This document shows, piece after piece, positions 42,503 through 50,349 of a DNA stretch of 61,189 nt (positions are counted from its first letter, which is position 1; each line of letters begins with the position of its first letter). Source of the stretch: Desulfosporosinus sp. (GTDB lineage: Bacteria > Bacillota > Desulfitobacteriia > Desulfitobacteriales > Desulfitobacteriaceae). The stretch lies in contig DOPM01000013.1 in assembly GCA_003513495.1 (NCBI GenBank), positions 1 through 61,189 on the forward strand, given 5' to 3'. The notes beneath the pieces were generated by a model, which saw only the letters and a list, made by a program, of their open reading frames with translations, ran no database searches and was not told the DNA's origin. The translations under genes and the position numbers were made by a program.

Positions 42503-43690
42503 CTACCTCACAGAGGCGCATATTACCTCTTTGCATTCGTCATCCATTGGAAAAGGATCAAAGTATTGCCGGATTCCCCATTCATTTTGAATCGCTTTGA
42601 GAACAATATCACGATTTATCCAGGCTGCTTGTAGATTCTTTCCGGTGATAATAAGAGTCGCTACCCAATCAGTTTTACCTGGAATATAGTTAGAAAGTGC
42701 TTCGTCCGCGCCAAAAAAATCGGGATAAAGATGGAGTGGACCTGAGCCGGACATAATATGTTCGCCACAGATTTCAAGTTTGTCCTTCGTGACATGGATG
42801 TGTTCGTAAATCACACCCTGCTTTTCCCTGATCTGAAAGTCTTGCCAAGGCTTACCTTCGACGAAGGCCCGACCGAGAATTTCCAGCATATTAATTCCAG
42901 TGGCGTGATAGACAGATACTGGGGTTTGACTTGGAAGACGAGCATCAATTTCTAAGACTTTTAACTTACCCTTATGCAAAATCGTTTCAATGTCCATAAT
43001 GCCGTTCAGATTAAGGTTTTTCGCCAAGCTTAGCCCAATCTGTTCAAATTCTTCCCTAAGGGCGGAGGATAGAATTGCCGAACCAATAACACGTTTACAA
43101 TCGTAGTTCTTATCCATATGAAGCTCTGTGATGTGCAATACTTTGTAAACTCCTAAGAAACCCATGACCTCTAATGAATATGAGGGGCCTTCCAGATACT
43201 CCTCGATCACCCAATCCGTTAAACCCTTTTCAGAAAAGCTCCGAAACTCTGTAGTGCTGTTTACCTTATAGACCTCTTCACTTCCACTTGCTCCGGAAGG
43301 CTTAACAATAATAGGAAAAGTACATTTTGGCCAGGGATTTGGGGATGGGACCCCTGTGCGAGCAAACATTTCGTTGGAATAAATTTTAGACGATGAAATC
43401 GCATAGGACTCCTTATCAAATAACAACGGAACACCAGCATACTTGGCACTTCGGACCAGGCTATTAAGAGCTTCCAGATTCTCTAAAGCGGGAATAATAA
43501 GATCTATGTCCTTAAGGATGGGAATCCATTCAAGGACTTTCGTAACATCAAGCATCAAGAATTGATCACATAATTCTACAGCTGGTACCCCATCGTTCTT
43601 ATCAACAAGGACAACTTCCCAACCGGCTTTCTTAGCCAGGTAGACAGCTTCAAGCCCTTGCAGTTTCCCCCCCACTATTGCTACACGCAT
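42503..43690 (-). CDS. pylC: 3-methylornithine-L-lysine ligase
   Basis: 395 residues from ATG 43690 (MRVAIVGGKLQGLEAVYLAKK is the family start; a longer frame of 23 codons overlaps pylB). It is an ATP-grasp enzyme: IIVKPSGASGSEEVY, DWVIEEYLEGPSYSLEVMGF and LKVLEIDARLPSQTPV. It joins 3-methyl-D-ornithine to lysine with ATP in pyrrolysine synthesis. Its 5' end overlaps pylB by 41 bases. It ends at TAG, with about 21 further sense codons before TAA, overlapping the start of pylSn. Confidence 0.94.
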   Translation of the reverse strand: MRVAIVGGKLQGLEAVYLAKKAGWEVVLVDKNDGVPAVELCDQFLMLDVTKVLEWIPILKDIDLIIPALENLEALNSLVRSAKYAGVPLLFDKESYAISSSKIYSNEMFARTGVPSPNPWPKCTFPIIVKPSGASGSEEVYKVNSTTEFRSFSEKGLTDWVIEEYLEGPSYSLEVMGFLGVYKVLHITELHMDKNYDCKRVIGSAILSSALREEFEQIGLSLAKNLNLNGIMDIETILHKGKLKVLEIDARLPSQTPVSVYHATGINMLEILGRAFVEGKPWQDFQIREKQGVIYEHIHVTKDKLEICGEHIMSGSGPLHLYPDFFGADEALSNYIPGKTDWVATLIITGKNLQAAWINRDIVLKAIQNEWGIRQYFDPFPMDDECKEVICASVR

Positions 43691-44795
43691 GCTTAGACTC
43701 CTCTCTAAAAACCCTGGTCTTATTCTGATGCAGTGAAATCCACTCCGCATAATCTCCACGGCTTGCCATAATAAGTCCGTTCTGCTCTAAGACAGGAATA
43801 ATTTTATTTACCGTCCGGTTTCCGTCTTCAATATCTAAGGAATGATTAGAAACTCCAGCTAATCCAGACTGCGGGGGAATGATCGAAGTAACAACGTTAG
43901 CACCGGCGTTAAGACGCTCCGCTAAACCATTTAACCCGTCTACATCCAACGAAGCCGGAATCAAGCGATCTGGAAACGCTATGCGCATGACTGCTATAAC
44001 AAGTAACTCTTTTAATCGGGGGACAGAAGGAAAGTGTTGCATCGGGGTATCCTTCTGGGGAACAAAACTCATTACTCGGAGTTGGTCTACCCCTAACTTT
44101 TTTATTTCTTCTAAGGAATCAATTAAATCCTCATCCGTATCCCCTACACCAGTAAGTAACCCTTCTTCAAGAAGAAAACCCATCTGTCGGGCTTCGACTT
44201 TTCGTTGCATTCGTAGGACATAGCTTTGTCCAAGTCTTAACCTGCTGTATAAATCAGGGTTATGGGTTTCCTGATAGGTTGCATACCAATCGACTCCAGC
44301 CTCTTTAAATTCCATTAGAATATCCTCAGGAACAACACCGACAGAAATCATAATCGGGATATTGGTACTCTTTTTAATCATTTCTACAGCTCTAATCATA
44401 TGGGCAAATCCTGACTCCTTGTTTTCAAAATAGAAAGGATCCTCTCCCATGGTTAGATCAATTAAGTGCACTCCCGAATCCACCAGGCTCAAAGCAGTCT
44501 TCATAATTTCCAAATCGGTTTTACGATAACGTTTCAATGAATTATTTGACTTGCGATATAAACAAAAAGCACATTCGTTACGACAATAGGTTGAGAAATA
44601 TACGAACCCATAGACAAACACCTTATTATCGAAGTAACGTTTCCGTAGAAGTCTAGCGGTATTAAACACCTTCGCAAGGTCGTTTTCGTCCGATACTCTT
44701 AATAAATAGAGGAGCTCTTCTCGGTCCAAAGGGATCTCTCTGGTTGCTTTGTCTAGTATCTCGACTAATTTTAATGTTGCAGGATCCACTGACAT
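43650..44795 (-). CDS. pylB: Methylornithine synthase (radical SAM)
   Basis: 381 residues. FSTYCRNECAFCLYRKSN holds the CxxxCxxC [4Fe-4S] ligands. LIDLTMGEDPFYF, YATYQETHNPDLYSRLR and QLRVMSFVPQKDTPMQ fit the biotin-synthase-like barrel. It isomerises lysine to 3-methyl-D-ornithine, the first step to pyrrolysine. GAAGGTGA precedes the ATG. A sigma54 promoter is about 105 bases upstream. It heads pylB-pylC-pylSn-mttC-mttB. Confidence 0.95.
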   Translation of the reverse strand: MSVDPATLKLVEILDKATREIPLDREELLYLLRVSDENDLAKVFNTARLLRKRYFDNKVFVYGFVYFSTYCRNECAFCLYRKSNNSLKRYRKTDLEIMKTALSLVDSGVHLIDLTMGEDPFYFENKESGFAHMIRAVEMIKKSTNIPIMISVGVVPEDILMEFKEAGVDWYATYQETHNPDLYSRLRLGQSYVLRMQRKVEARQMGFLLEEGLLTGVGDTDEDLIDSLEEIKKLGVDQLRVMSFVPQKDTPMQHFPSVPRLKELLVIAVMRIAFPDRLIPASLDVDGLNGLAERLNAGANVVTSIIPPQSGLAGVSNHSLDIEDGNRTVNKIIPVLEQNGLIMASRGDYAEWISLHQNKTRVFREESKHACSNSGGETARA

Positions 44796-44899
44796 GTTGT
44801 CACCTTCGTTTTCGTTAAAGTTAGTCCTCGTTATCAGATCAAGCCGATGATTAGTAGTTCACCCTTGTAGCTTTTATTTGCCGTTATGCAATTTCAAGT

Positions 44900-44915
44900 T
44901 GCAAGTTTTATGCCA
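44900..44915 (-). promoter_or_regulatory. Sigma54 promoter of pylB-pylC-pylSn-mttC-mttB
   Basis: Minus strand TGGCATAAAACTTGCA: GG-N10-GC with good -24 and -12 boxes. The start would be near 44888, about 90 bases before pylB. No other promoter-sized gap with a sigma54 match occurs between pylB and mttB. Confidence 0.88.
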
Positions 44916-45067
44916 GAATGATTATACCTGTGCCCTTAATTCAATATTCTCTCTGAAAACCTTGCAAGATCCTCTCAGATCACCGATATCACTTATTCCT
45001 AAGTCTCTTATCCTCCTTATATTTGTTATCCTATGATTCTTGGTTGGGCATGAAAAACATCATGATC

Positions 45068-45114
45068 AAGTCGATTCAAGTCGCATGTCACTTTTAATAA
45101 GTCAGTATTAACTT
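45068..45114. promoter_or_regulatory. Putative activator sites upstream of the pylB promoter
   Basis: A cluster of AAGTC half-sites: AAGTCG (45068), AAGTCGCATGTCACTT (45078-45093) and AAGTCAGTATTAACTT (45099-45114). The last two are imperfect copies of the palindromes near the other sigma54 promoters, 160-200 bases upstream of this one. The spacer 44796-45120 holds only these sites and the promoter. Confidence 0.6.
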
Positions 45115-45120
45115 ACAAAT

Positions 45121-45146
45121 AAAAAGAGGCTCAGTTACACTGAGCC
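45121..45146 (-). terminator. Terminator after the kinase of the pylT-pylSc transcript
   Basis: On the minus strand GGCTCAG-TGTAA-CTGAGCC is followed by TCTTTTT. It ends the pylT-pylSc-kinase unit before the activator sites of the next promoter. Confidence 0.9.
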
Positions 45147-45207
45147 ATTAAAGAGAGTTTTAGAGATTTAAGATGTGAGTATTTGGACTATATTTCAAAG
45201 CAACCAA

Positions 45208-46161
45208 TTATTGATTAGCTTTGATAGCACGGTCTAGGCTTCCATTGTGAATTAACGCATAAGCCCGATTAAATCTGTTTAAGCCGTATGGCCAGTACTC
45301 TTCCCTCGATTTACCCATTGCAATTTGTAGTACTGCCCAATAAGCCCATAAAGCATCGCACAAGAATTTATTAATAACGAGGGAGCCCAGTTGTTTTTCT
45401 GTCAAATCTCCACCGTAATATTCCTGAAGGAAGAAACGTTCTTGTTCGTCAGTTAATTCAGCTTCAATAGCTAGTGCTCCTAAATCAAACAAAGGATCGT
45501 TCATTCCACCGTATTCCCAATCAATAAGGTAAAAGTTTTTCTGGTCATCCAGCCAATTTTCGCAAAGTGGATCGTTATGACACGGCGCTTGTGGAGGGGG
45601 ATTATTCTTAAAGAGCACTTTAATCTCTTCAATTTTGCTCTTCATGGTCTCAGCACCTTCATAAAACTCAATATTTTTCTCTGCCAACAGCTTCATATAA
45701 GCATCAATTTCTTTTAAAGGATCAAAGACTGAGACAAATTCTTTCTTACAATCATGATATTTTTTAAAAACACGAGCTGCCATACTGAGGTACTTTTCTT
45801 CTTCTTTAAAATCTTTAATGTGTAACGTTTTACAATCGTCGATATACTTACACACCTGATTTCCAGTGGTATCATCATAATAAATAATCGGCGCACTAAT
45901 ATCAAGATCCGCCATAACCTGAGCATTATGCTTTTCAGCAGGACGATCTAAGTACTCCATAGTTCCTGCTCCAGCAAGCCTTACAGCGTAAGTTACTTCA
46001 TTAATCGTTACTTTGTAGTTACTATTCGTTAGCCCTCCGGGTAAGATTTCAATAGCACTAATTCTGGAATCTTTAAAGAAAGGAATCTCACTGATCATTT
46101 TATAAATGCGCCCGATATGCTCCAACGAGATAGAGGGTTCGATCATAATTGGTTGATGCAT
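45208..46161 (-). CDS. Choline/ethanolamine kinase-like phosphotransferase (LicA type) inside the pyl cluster
   Basis: 317 residues of the choline-kinase/LicA branch of the APH fold: EILPGGLTNSNYKVT (glycine-rich loop), APCHNDPLCENWL (catalytic loop) and FYLIDWEYGGMNDPLFDLGALA (metal-binding Asp and choline-kinase motif). It follows pylSc by about 140 bases and ends at a terminator, so it shares the pylT transcript. It is not a known pyrrolysine gene. Placement inside the sigma54 regulon points to a choline- or ethanolamine-like substrate. GGGAGGA precedes the ATG. Confidence 0.85.
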   Translation of the reverse strand: MHQPIMIEPSISLEHIGRIYKMISEIPFFKDSRISAIEILPGGLTNSNYKVTINEVTYAVRLAGAGTMEYLDRPAEKHNAQVMADLDISAPIIYYDDTTGNQVCKYIDDCKTLHIKDFKEEEKYLSMAARVFKKYHDCKKEFVSVFDPLKEIDAYMKLLAEKNIEFYEGAETMKSKIEEIKVLFKNNPPPQAPCHNDPLCENWLDDQKNFYLIDWEYGGMNDPLFDLGALAIEAELTDEQERFFLQEYYGGDLTEKQLGSLVINKFLCDALWAYWAVLQIAMGKSREEYWPYGLNRFNRAYALIHNGSLDRAIKANQ

Positions 46162-46301
46162 AAGTTAATCCTCCCATTCAAATTAAAGTTTTCTTAATCT
46201 TAGTAAAGCTGAACCCACCCAGAAATATGTTTAATACTCAGACTATTGATAAATCCTAACGAAGTATCGCTGCGGAAAGGATCCTGCAACAATATCCCCC
46301 G

Positions 46302-47135
46302 TTAGATATTTAACCGTACACCATTGAGATATGTAAGGGTCCTTCCCATGCTTTGGACATTCTGAGACCCCTCTCTAATCATTAGTAACCGTTCTAAACC
46401 AAATCCGATTCCAACCCATGGATCAATAATTCCCCATTGGTCATCAAGAGGGTGAGGGCCCATGGCACTTGAACCTAGTTCAATACCCTTAACAACATCT
46501 AAAGTATCCCCGTAAACAACCGACGAGGTTAACTCTAACTGATAATTATCAATACCCGCAGTTTCCATAACCAAGGAAGCTAGCTCTTCCAAGCGTTGAT
46601 GCCTCTGATCTTCAGGTAAACCTAACTCTGTAAGATTAAGCATAGTAAATTCATTCAGATGCAAAGAACCTTTGGATTCTTTCCTATAACAAGTCCCGAT
46701 TTCAAAGATTCGTATAGGTTTTTCCCATAAACGCAGCAAATCTTTCCACAATGTATATAGATTAGGTGCCAACATTGGACGTAAACAACGCTTAGAATCA
46801 AGCCAGAACACTTGAGAAAAGAGCGGATGATCATCAGCAATCGACATTTTTGCTAGAGATCCTTTAGAAATTATCGTTGGAGTGACCACCTGAGTGAATC
46901 CCTTTTGGGTCAAAGCCTCAACGAGTTGCTGTTCAAGCACACACAAGGAGGGGCGTCTCTTGATATCCCTCAATTCAAGCAACTTCTGTTTTCCTTTGAC
47001 CACTAATAGATGTTCTTGTTCCTGATAAGCTCGATCACGTTCTTGATGAGACTCAAAACACATTTCTTGCTGGGATTCACTGGAATTAAGTTCTTGTAAT
47101 CGTTGTTTTTGGATCGCCGTCCATGAGATGCTCAC
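46302..47135 (-). CDS. pylSc: Pyrrolysyl-tRNA synthetase catalytic domain
   Basis: 277 residues from GTG 47135 (AGGGGG upstream). The class II core reads VVTPTIISKGSLAKMSIADD, PLFSQVFWLDSKRCLRPMLAPNLY, FEIGTCYRKES (motif 2), LNEFTMLNLTELG (amino-acid pocket with the conserved Asn) and GFGLERLLMIREG (motif 3). It charges tRNA-Pyl with pyrrolysine. As in Desulfitobacterium, the tRNA-binding N-terminal domain is a separate protein (pylSn). It begins only 19 bases after the 3' end of pylT. Confidence 0.97.
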   Translation of the reverse strand: MSISWTAIQKQRLQELNSSESQQEMCFESHQERDRAYQEQEHLLVVKGKQKLLELRDIKRRPSLCVLEQQLVEALTQKGFTQVVTPTIISKGSLAKMSIADDHPLFSQVFWLDSKRCLRPMLAPNLYTLWKDLLRLWEKPIRIFEIGTCYRKESKGSLHLNEFTMLNLTELGLPEDQRHQRLEELASLVMETAGIDNYQLELTSSVVYGDTLDVVKGIELGSSAMGPHPLDDQWGIIDPWVGIGFGLERLLMIREGSQNVQSMGRTLTYLNGVRLNI

Positions 47136-47154
47136 TCGGCTTACCCCCTAATTT

Positions 47155-47226
47155 TGGCGAGGAGTACGGGAGTTTCACCCGTCTACGCGGATTTAGAGTC
47201 CACGCGATCAATCCGATCTACCCCCC
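47155..47226 (-). tRNA. pylT: tRNA-Pyl, anticodon CUA
   Basis: 72 bases, reading GGGGGGT at the 5' end and CTCGCCA with an encoded CCA at the 3' end. Anticodon loop CTCTAAA (anticodon at 47194-47196) sits on a six-bp stem. A compact D arm and the GGGTGAAACTCCC T arm match bacterial pylT, which lacks the usual TTC motif. The acceptor pairs G1-C, G2-T, G3-C, G4-C, G5-T, G6-C, T7-A. It reads UAG. It lies between a sigma54 promoter and pylSc and should be cut from that transcript. Confidence 0.96.
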
Positions 47227-47270
47227 ATGTAAATGAGTATAAACTCCTATGAAACACGATAAGATTATTA

Positions 47271-47286
47271 TGCAATTTCAATGCCA
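47271..47286 (-). promoter_or_regulatory. Sigma54 promoter of pylT-pylSc-kinase
   Basis: Minus strand TGGCATTGAAATTGCA: GG-N10-GC with consensus boxes. The start point would be near 47258, some 30 bases before the mature tRNA. A sigma54 promoter on a tRNA gene is rare and would make amber decoding inducible. Confidence 0.88.
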
Positions 47287-47472
47287 AATGCAGGTTTCAA
47301 CTGGATACTTCATTATGATCGTGTCTTTAATTTACAAAAATTTTAATAGTGAATCCTCCCCAACCGCATTTTTACTAGTCTATTAGCAAATATTTCTCCT
47401 CATCTACCTTGATACGGTAAAGATCACCCTTATTTACTGATAGTTAATTTTAACTTATAGTTTATCACTTCG

Positions 47473-47518
47473 AGTCATGAAGGACTTTTCCCAGTCATTC
47501 ATGACTCATAATGACTTG
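47473..47518. promoter_or_regulatory. Putative activator sites upstream of pylT
   Basis: AGTCATTCATGACT (47493-47506) is a perfect palindrome with two-base spacer, the same as the core upstream of the BMC operon. Flanking half-sites are AGTCAT (47473) and ATGACTTG (47511-47518). They lie about 190-240 bases upstream of the promoter. The rest of the 47227-47579 spacer shows nothing else recognisable. Confidence 0.65.
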
Positions 47519-47579
47519 AAACGATTAGGTTTTTTGATTCCAATTTGGTTTTCTTTGACATTATACCATTTAGTTACTA

Positions 47580-48443
47580 TTAACTATTAATGATTTTCCC
47601 CCCATTGATATGGAGCATTTGTCCTGACATATAAGAAGAATCTTCTGAGGCCAAAAATACATAAGCCGCAGCTAATTCTTTCGGTTGCCCAGCTCTTTGC
47701 ATGGGGGTCGTACTTCCAAAGGTCGACACTTGCTCGGCCTGAAAAGAGGCAGGGATTAAAGGCGTCCAAATTGGACCTGGAGCAACCCCATTGACTCGAA
47801 TACCCGATTTACAAAGTGATTCTGACATTGAACGGGTGAACGCAACGACTGCTCCTTTGCTGGAAGAGTAGTCGATAAGCTGATCATGTCCCTCATAGGC
47901 CGTGATCGAGGCAGTATTAATAATTGTATTTCCTGATTTAAGGTGAGGTAATGCTGCTTTTGTAAGATAAAAACAACCAAAGATATTCGTGCGAAACGTT
48001 CTCTCGAGCTGTGCACTCGTAATATCTAACAAACTATTTTGCGGATGTTGTTCTCCAGCATTATTGACTAAGATATCCAGCTTGCCAAAAACCTGCAGGG
48101 TTTGATGAACCACTTGCTGACAGAAGGTTTCTTCTCCAATATCTCCAGCCATTATTATGCAACGCTGACCTAATCGTTCAATAGTTACTTTTGTGTCATT
48201 AGCATCCCCATGTTCGTTAAGATAGACAATAACAAGATCGGCCCCCTCTTTGGCATAAGCTATAGACACTGCTCGGCCAATTCCGCTATCTCCGCCGGTG
48301 ACGATAGCTACTTTTCCAGATAGTTTTGAACTTCCTATAGAACCAATATCTTCCGTTATAGGCTTTGGGTTCATGATTGATTCTAAACCTGGCTGCTGAT
48401 CTTGATGTTGTGCTGGAAATGTGGGTTTAGGTACTTGGGACAT
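47580..48443 (-). CDS. Short-chain dehydrogenase/reductase (general-stress type)
   Basis: 287 residues. An N-terminal extension of about 40 residues (PTFPAQHQDQQPGLES) precedes the Rossmann fold: VTGGDSGIGRAVSIAYAKEG (NAD(P) binding), LVNNAGEQHPQ, and the catalytic Tyr and Lys in YSSSKGAVVAFTRSM. Then NGVAPGPIWTPLIP and MSGQMLHINGG. This long form is widespread in Bacillus-type stress regulons, with substrate usually unknown. No clear link to the pyl genes; the activator sites upstream of pylT lie about 60-110 bases before its end. Confidence 0.88.
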   Translation of the reverse strand: MSQVPKPTFPAQHQDQQPGLESIMNPKPITEDIGSIGSSKLSGKVAIVTGGDSGIGRAVSIAYAKEGADLVIVYLNEHGDANDTKVTIERLGQRCIIMAGDIGEETFCQQVVHQTLQVFGKLDILVNNAGEQHPQNSLLDITSAQLERTFRTNIFGCFYLTKAALPHLKSGNTIINTASITAYEGHDQLIDYSSSKGAVVAFTRSMSESLCKSGIRVNGVAPGPIWTPLIPASFQAEQVSTFGSTTPMQRAGQPKELAAAYVFLASEDSSYMSGQMLHINGGKIINS

Positions 48444-48634
48444 ACGGACACTCCTTCCCTAGGTTTTATAAGAAACTCTACATCAAAAAGCCTCTTTAAT
48501 ACTTGCTCCTATCTAATAAAATGACCCATTTAGCTTTTATAAACTCCTGGAATTCTTCTCCATATTCAGGAACTTTACATAGTGATATAATAGTGATATC
48601 ATATTGGTATTAATATTAACTAGGAGGATGCAAT

Positions 48635-49474
48635 ATGAAAGAAAAAAAAGCATGGGCCATTAACGGATATCTAGCTCTAATTCTTATGCTCGCCCTTTTG
48701 ATCGGTGGAATTGCCTTAGTCATCCAAAAGCATTTAGTGGGTATCCCTATGATTTTTTTAGCTATAATCTTGGCAACTGGGATATTAGTGGTTCAACCTA
48801 ATAAGTCCTATGCTTTAGTTTTTTTCGGAAGCTATCTCGGGACTATACGTGAACCCGGTCTATGGTTAACTGTTCCATTAGCAATCCGCAAAGGGGTTTC
48901 ATTACGGGTTCGTAATTTCAACAGCAAAACTCTTAAAGTTAATGACATTGAAGGCAATCCCGTTGAGATCGCTGCCGTTATAGTCTTCCGCGTCATTGAT
49001 ACTGCTAAAGCAATTTTTGATGTAGAGAAGTATGAGGAATTCGTCGAAATCCAAAGCGAAACCGCTTTGCGCCACGTAGCAACGCGTTACGCATATGACA
49101 ATTTTGAAGGACAAGGTTTTTCCTTGCGAGGTAATCCTGAAGAAGTATCCAATGAATTGATGAACGAACTCCAACAGCGTCTAGGATTAGCTGGCGTTGA
49201 AGTTAGCGAAGCACGTCTTACCCACTTAGCTTATGCTACTGAAATTGCAGGAGCAATGCTGCAGCGCCAACAGGCCTCTGCTATTCTTTCCGCCCGACAA
49301 ATCATCGTAGAAGGTGCGGTGGGCATGGTTCAAATGGCAATTGAACGGATTGAAAACGATGGTGTTGTTAAACTTGACGAAGAACGTAAAGCCGCTATGA
49401 TTAATAACCTTCTTGTATCAATCGTTTCCGAACGTGCAACGCAACCCGTTATAAATACCGGAACTATGTATTAA
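48635..49474 (+). CDS. SPFH/band 7 membrane protein
   Basis: 279 residues. Two hydrophobic helices at the N-terminus (about 10-30 and 37-53) anchor the SPFH domain (about 55-230: ALVFFGSYLGTIREPGLW, FNSKTLKVNDIEGNPVEIAAV). The C-terminal helix is AGAMLQRQQASAILSARQ. Such flotillin/prohibitin-like proteins form membrane scaffolds. AGGAGG lies before the ATG. The small ribbon-helix-helix-like gene follows 26 bases later. Confidence 0.9.
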   Translation: MKEKKAWAINGYLALILMLALLIGGIALVIQKHLVGIPMIFLAIILATGILVVQPNKSYALVFFGSYLGTIREPGLWLTVPLAIRKGVSLRVRNFNSKTLKVNDIEGNPVEIAAVIVFRVIDTAKAIFDVEKYEEFVEIQSETALRHVATRYAYDNFEGQGFSLRGNPEEVSNELMNELQQRLGLAGVEVSEARLTHLAYATEIAGAMLQRQQASAILSARQIIVEGAVGMVQMAIERIENDGVVKLDEERKAAMINNLLVSIVSERATQPVINTGTMY

Positions 49475-49500
49475 CCGCTTAGACATTGGATGTGGTAACT

Positions 49501-49692
49501 ATGGCAACAAAAAAGCAATTTCCCTTGCGCCTTGATCCCAAACTTTATGCAGCCTTAGAACGCTGGGCAGCCGATGAGTTTCGAAGTGCAAACGCTCATA
49601 TCGAGTTTTTACTCCGGGATGCCGTGCGCCGGGCGGGTCGGTTAAAGGAGGATCCAGATGTTCCTACAGATTCAGGGGGATCCGATAGATAA
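49501..49692 (+). CDS. Small ribbon-helix-helix-like protein after the SPFH gene
   Basis: 63 residues from ATG 49501. FPLRLDPKLYAALERWAADEFRSANAHIEFLLRDA read in parts has the beta strand and two helices of Arc/MetJ-like DNA binding proteins. The tail is acidic and polar. It pairs with the SPFH gene and may regulate it, or act with it in the membrane. A strong terminator follows directly. Confidence 0.75.
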   Translation: MATKKQFPLRLDPKLYAALERWAADEFRSANAHIEFLLRDAVRRAGRLKEDPDVPTDSGGSDR

Positions 49693-49698
49693 ATAAGT

Positions 49699-49735
49699 AA
49701 GCCCGTGAACATTCATTACTGAAGTTCACGGGCTT
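49699..49735. terminator. Terminator hairpin
   Basis: AAGCCCGTGAAC and GTTCACGGGCTT form a 12-bp stem followed by GTTTACTTTC, between the convergent SPFH unit and iorB. Confidence 0.9.
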
Positions 49736-49761
49736 GTTTACTTTCTACGATACGGAGTTAA

Positions 49762-50349
49762 TTACCTAATTTTTGCCCCGTCAACACCTAAACTAAAGGC
49801 TTTCTTATTCAATTCCAGCAGCTTTGCTGGAACTTTTGCCGAAAGAGCATCTTGCCAGGAATTCTCTGGGAATTGCATAAACTTTGAAAGGACTCCCATT
49901 AATACAACATTTGTGGCCTTGGCGTTGCCTGCTTCAATGGCTAGTTTTAACCCATCCAATTCGATAAAACGTTCGATCCGTTCCTTTAGGTCGGCAAGAA
50001 TTTTCTCTGGATAGGTTGCAGCTCCAATAAGGACCGGTAAAGGTGCTATCTTTTGTGTATTAGCGATTAAAACGCCGTCATTTTTCAAGAAGTGTGCCCA
50101 TCGATAGGCTTCTAACTGTTCGAAGGCCACAATAAAGTCTGCTTCTCCTGGTTCGATGACTGGAGAGTAAACGTCTTTTCCCATTCGAACTTGAGTTACA
50201 ACTGATCCACCACGTTGAGCCATACCATGGATTTCGGACATTTTGACTTCGTAACCTTGAGCTATGGCGACATGAGTTAGAATCTTAGAGGCTAAGATAG
50301 TCCCTTGCCCGCCAACTCCCACGAGTAACACATTTATTATTTTAGACAT
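49762..50349 (-). CDS. iorB: Indolepyruvate ferredoxin oxidoreductase beta subunit
   Basis: 195 residues from ATG 50349 (GGTGAGG upstream), overlapping iorA by eight bases. INVLLVGVGGQGTILASKIL at the start, EIHGMAQRGGSVVTQVR and the TNVVLMGVL segment define the gamma-type domain of 2-oxoacid:ferredoxin oxidoreductases. With IorA it oxidises arylpyruvates (from aromatic amino acids) to aryl-acetyl-CoA, reducing ferredoxin. Confidence 0.94.
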   Translation of the reverse strand: MSKIINVLLVGVGGQGTILASKILTHVAIAQGYEVKMSEIHGMAQRGGSVVTQVRMGKDVYSPVIEPGEADFIVAFEQLEAYRWAHFLKNDGVLIANTQKIAPLPVLIGAATYPEKILADLKERIERFIELDGLKLAIEAGNAKATNVVLMGVLSKFMQFPENSWQDALSAKVPAKLLELNKKAFSLGVDGAKIR

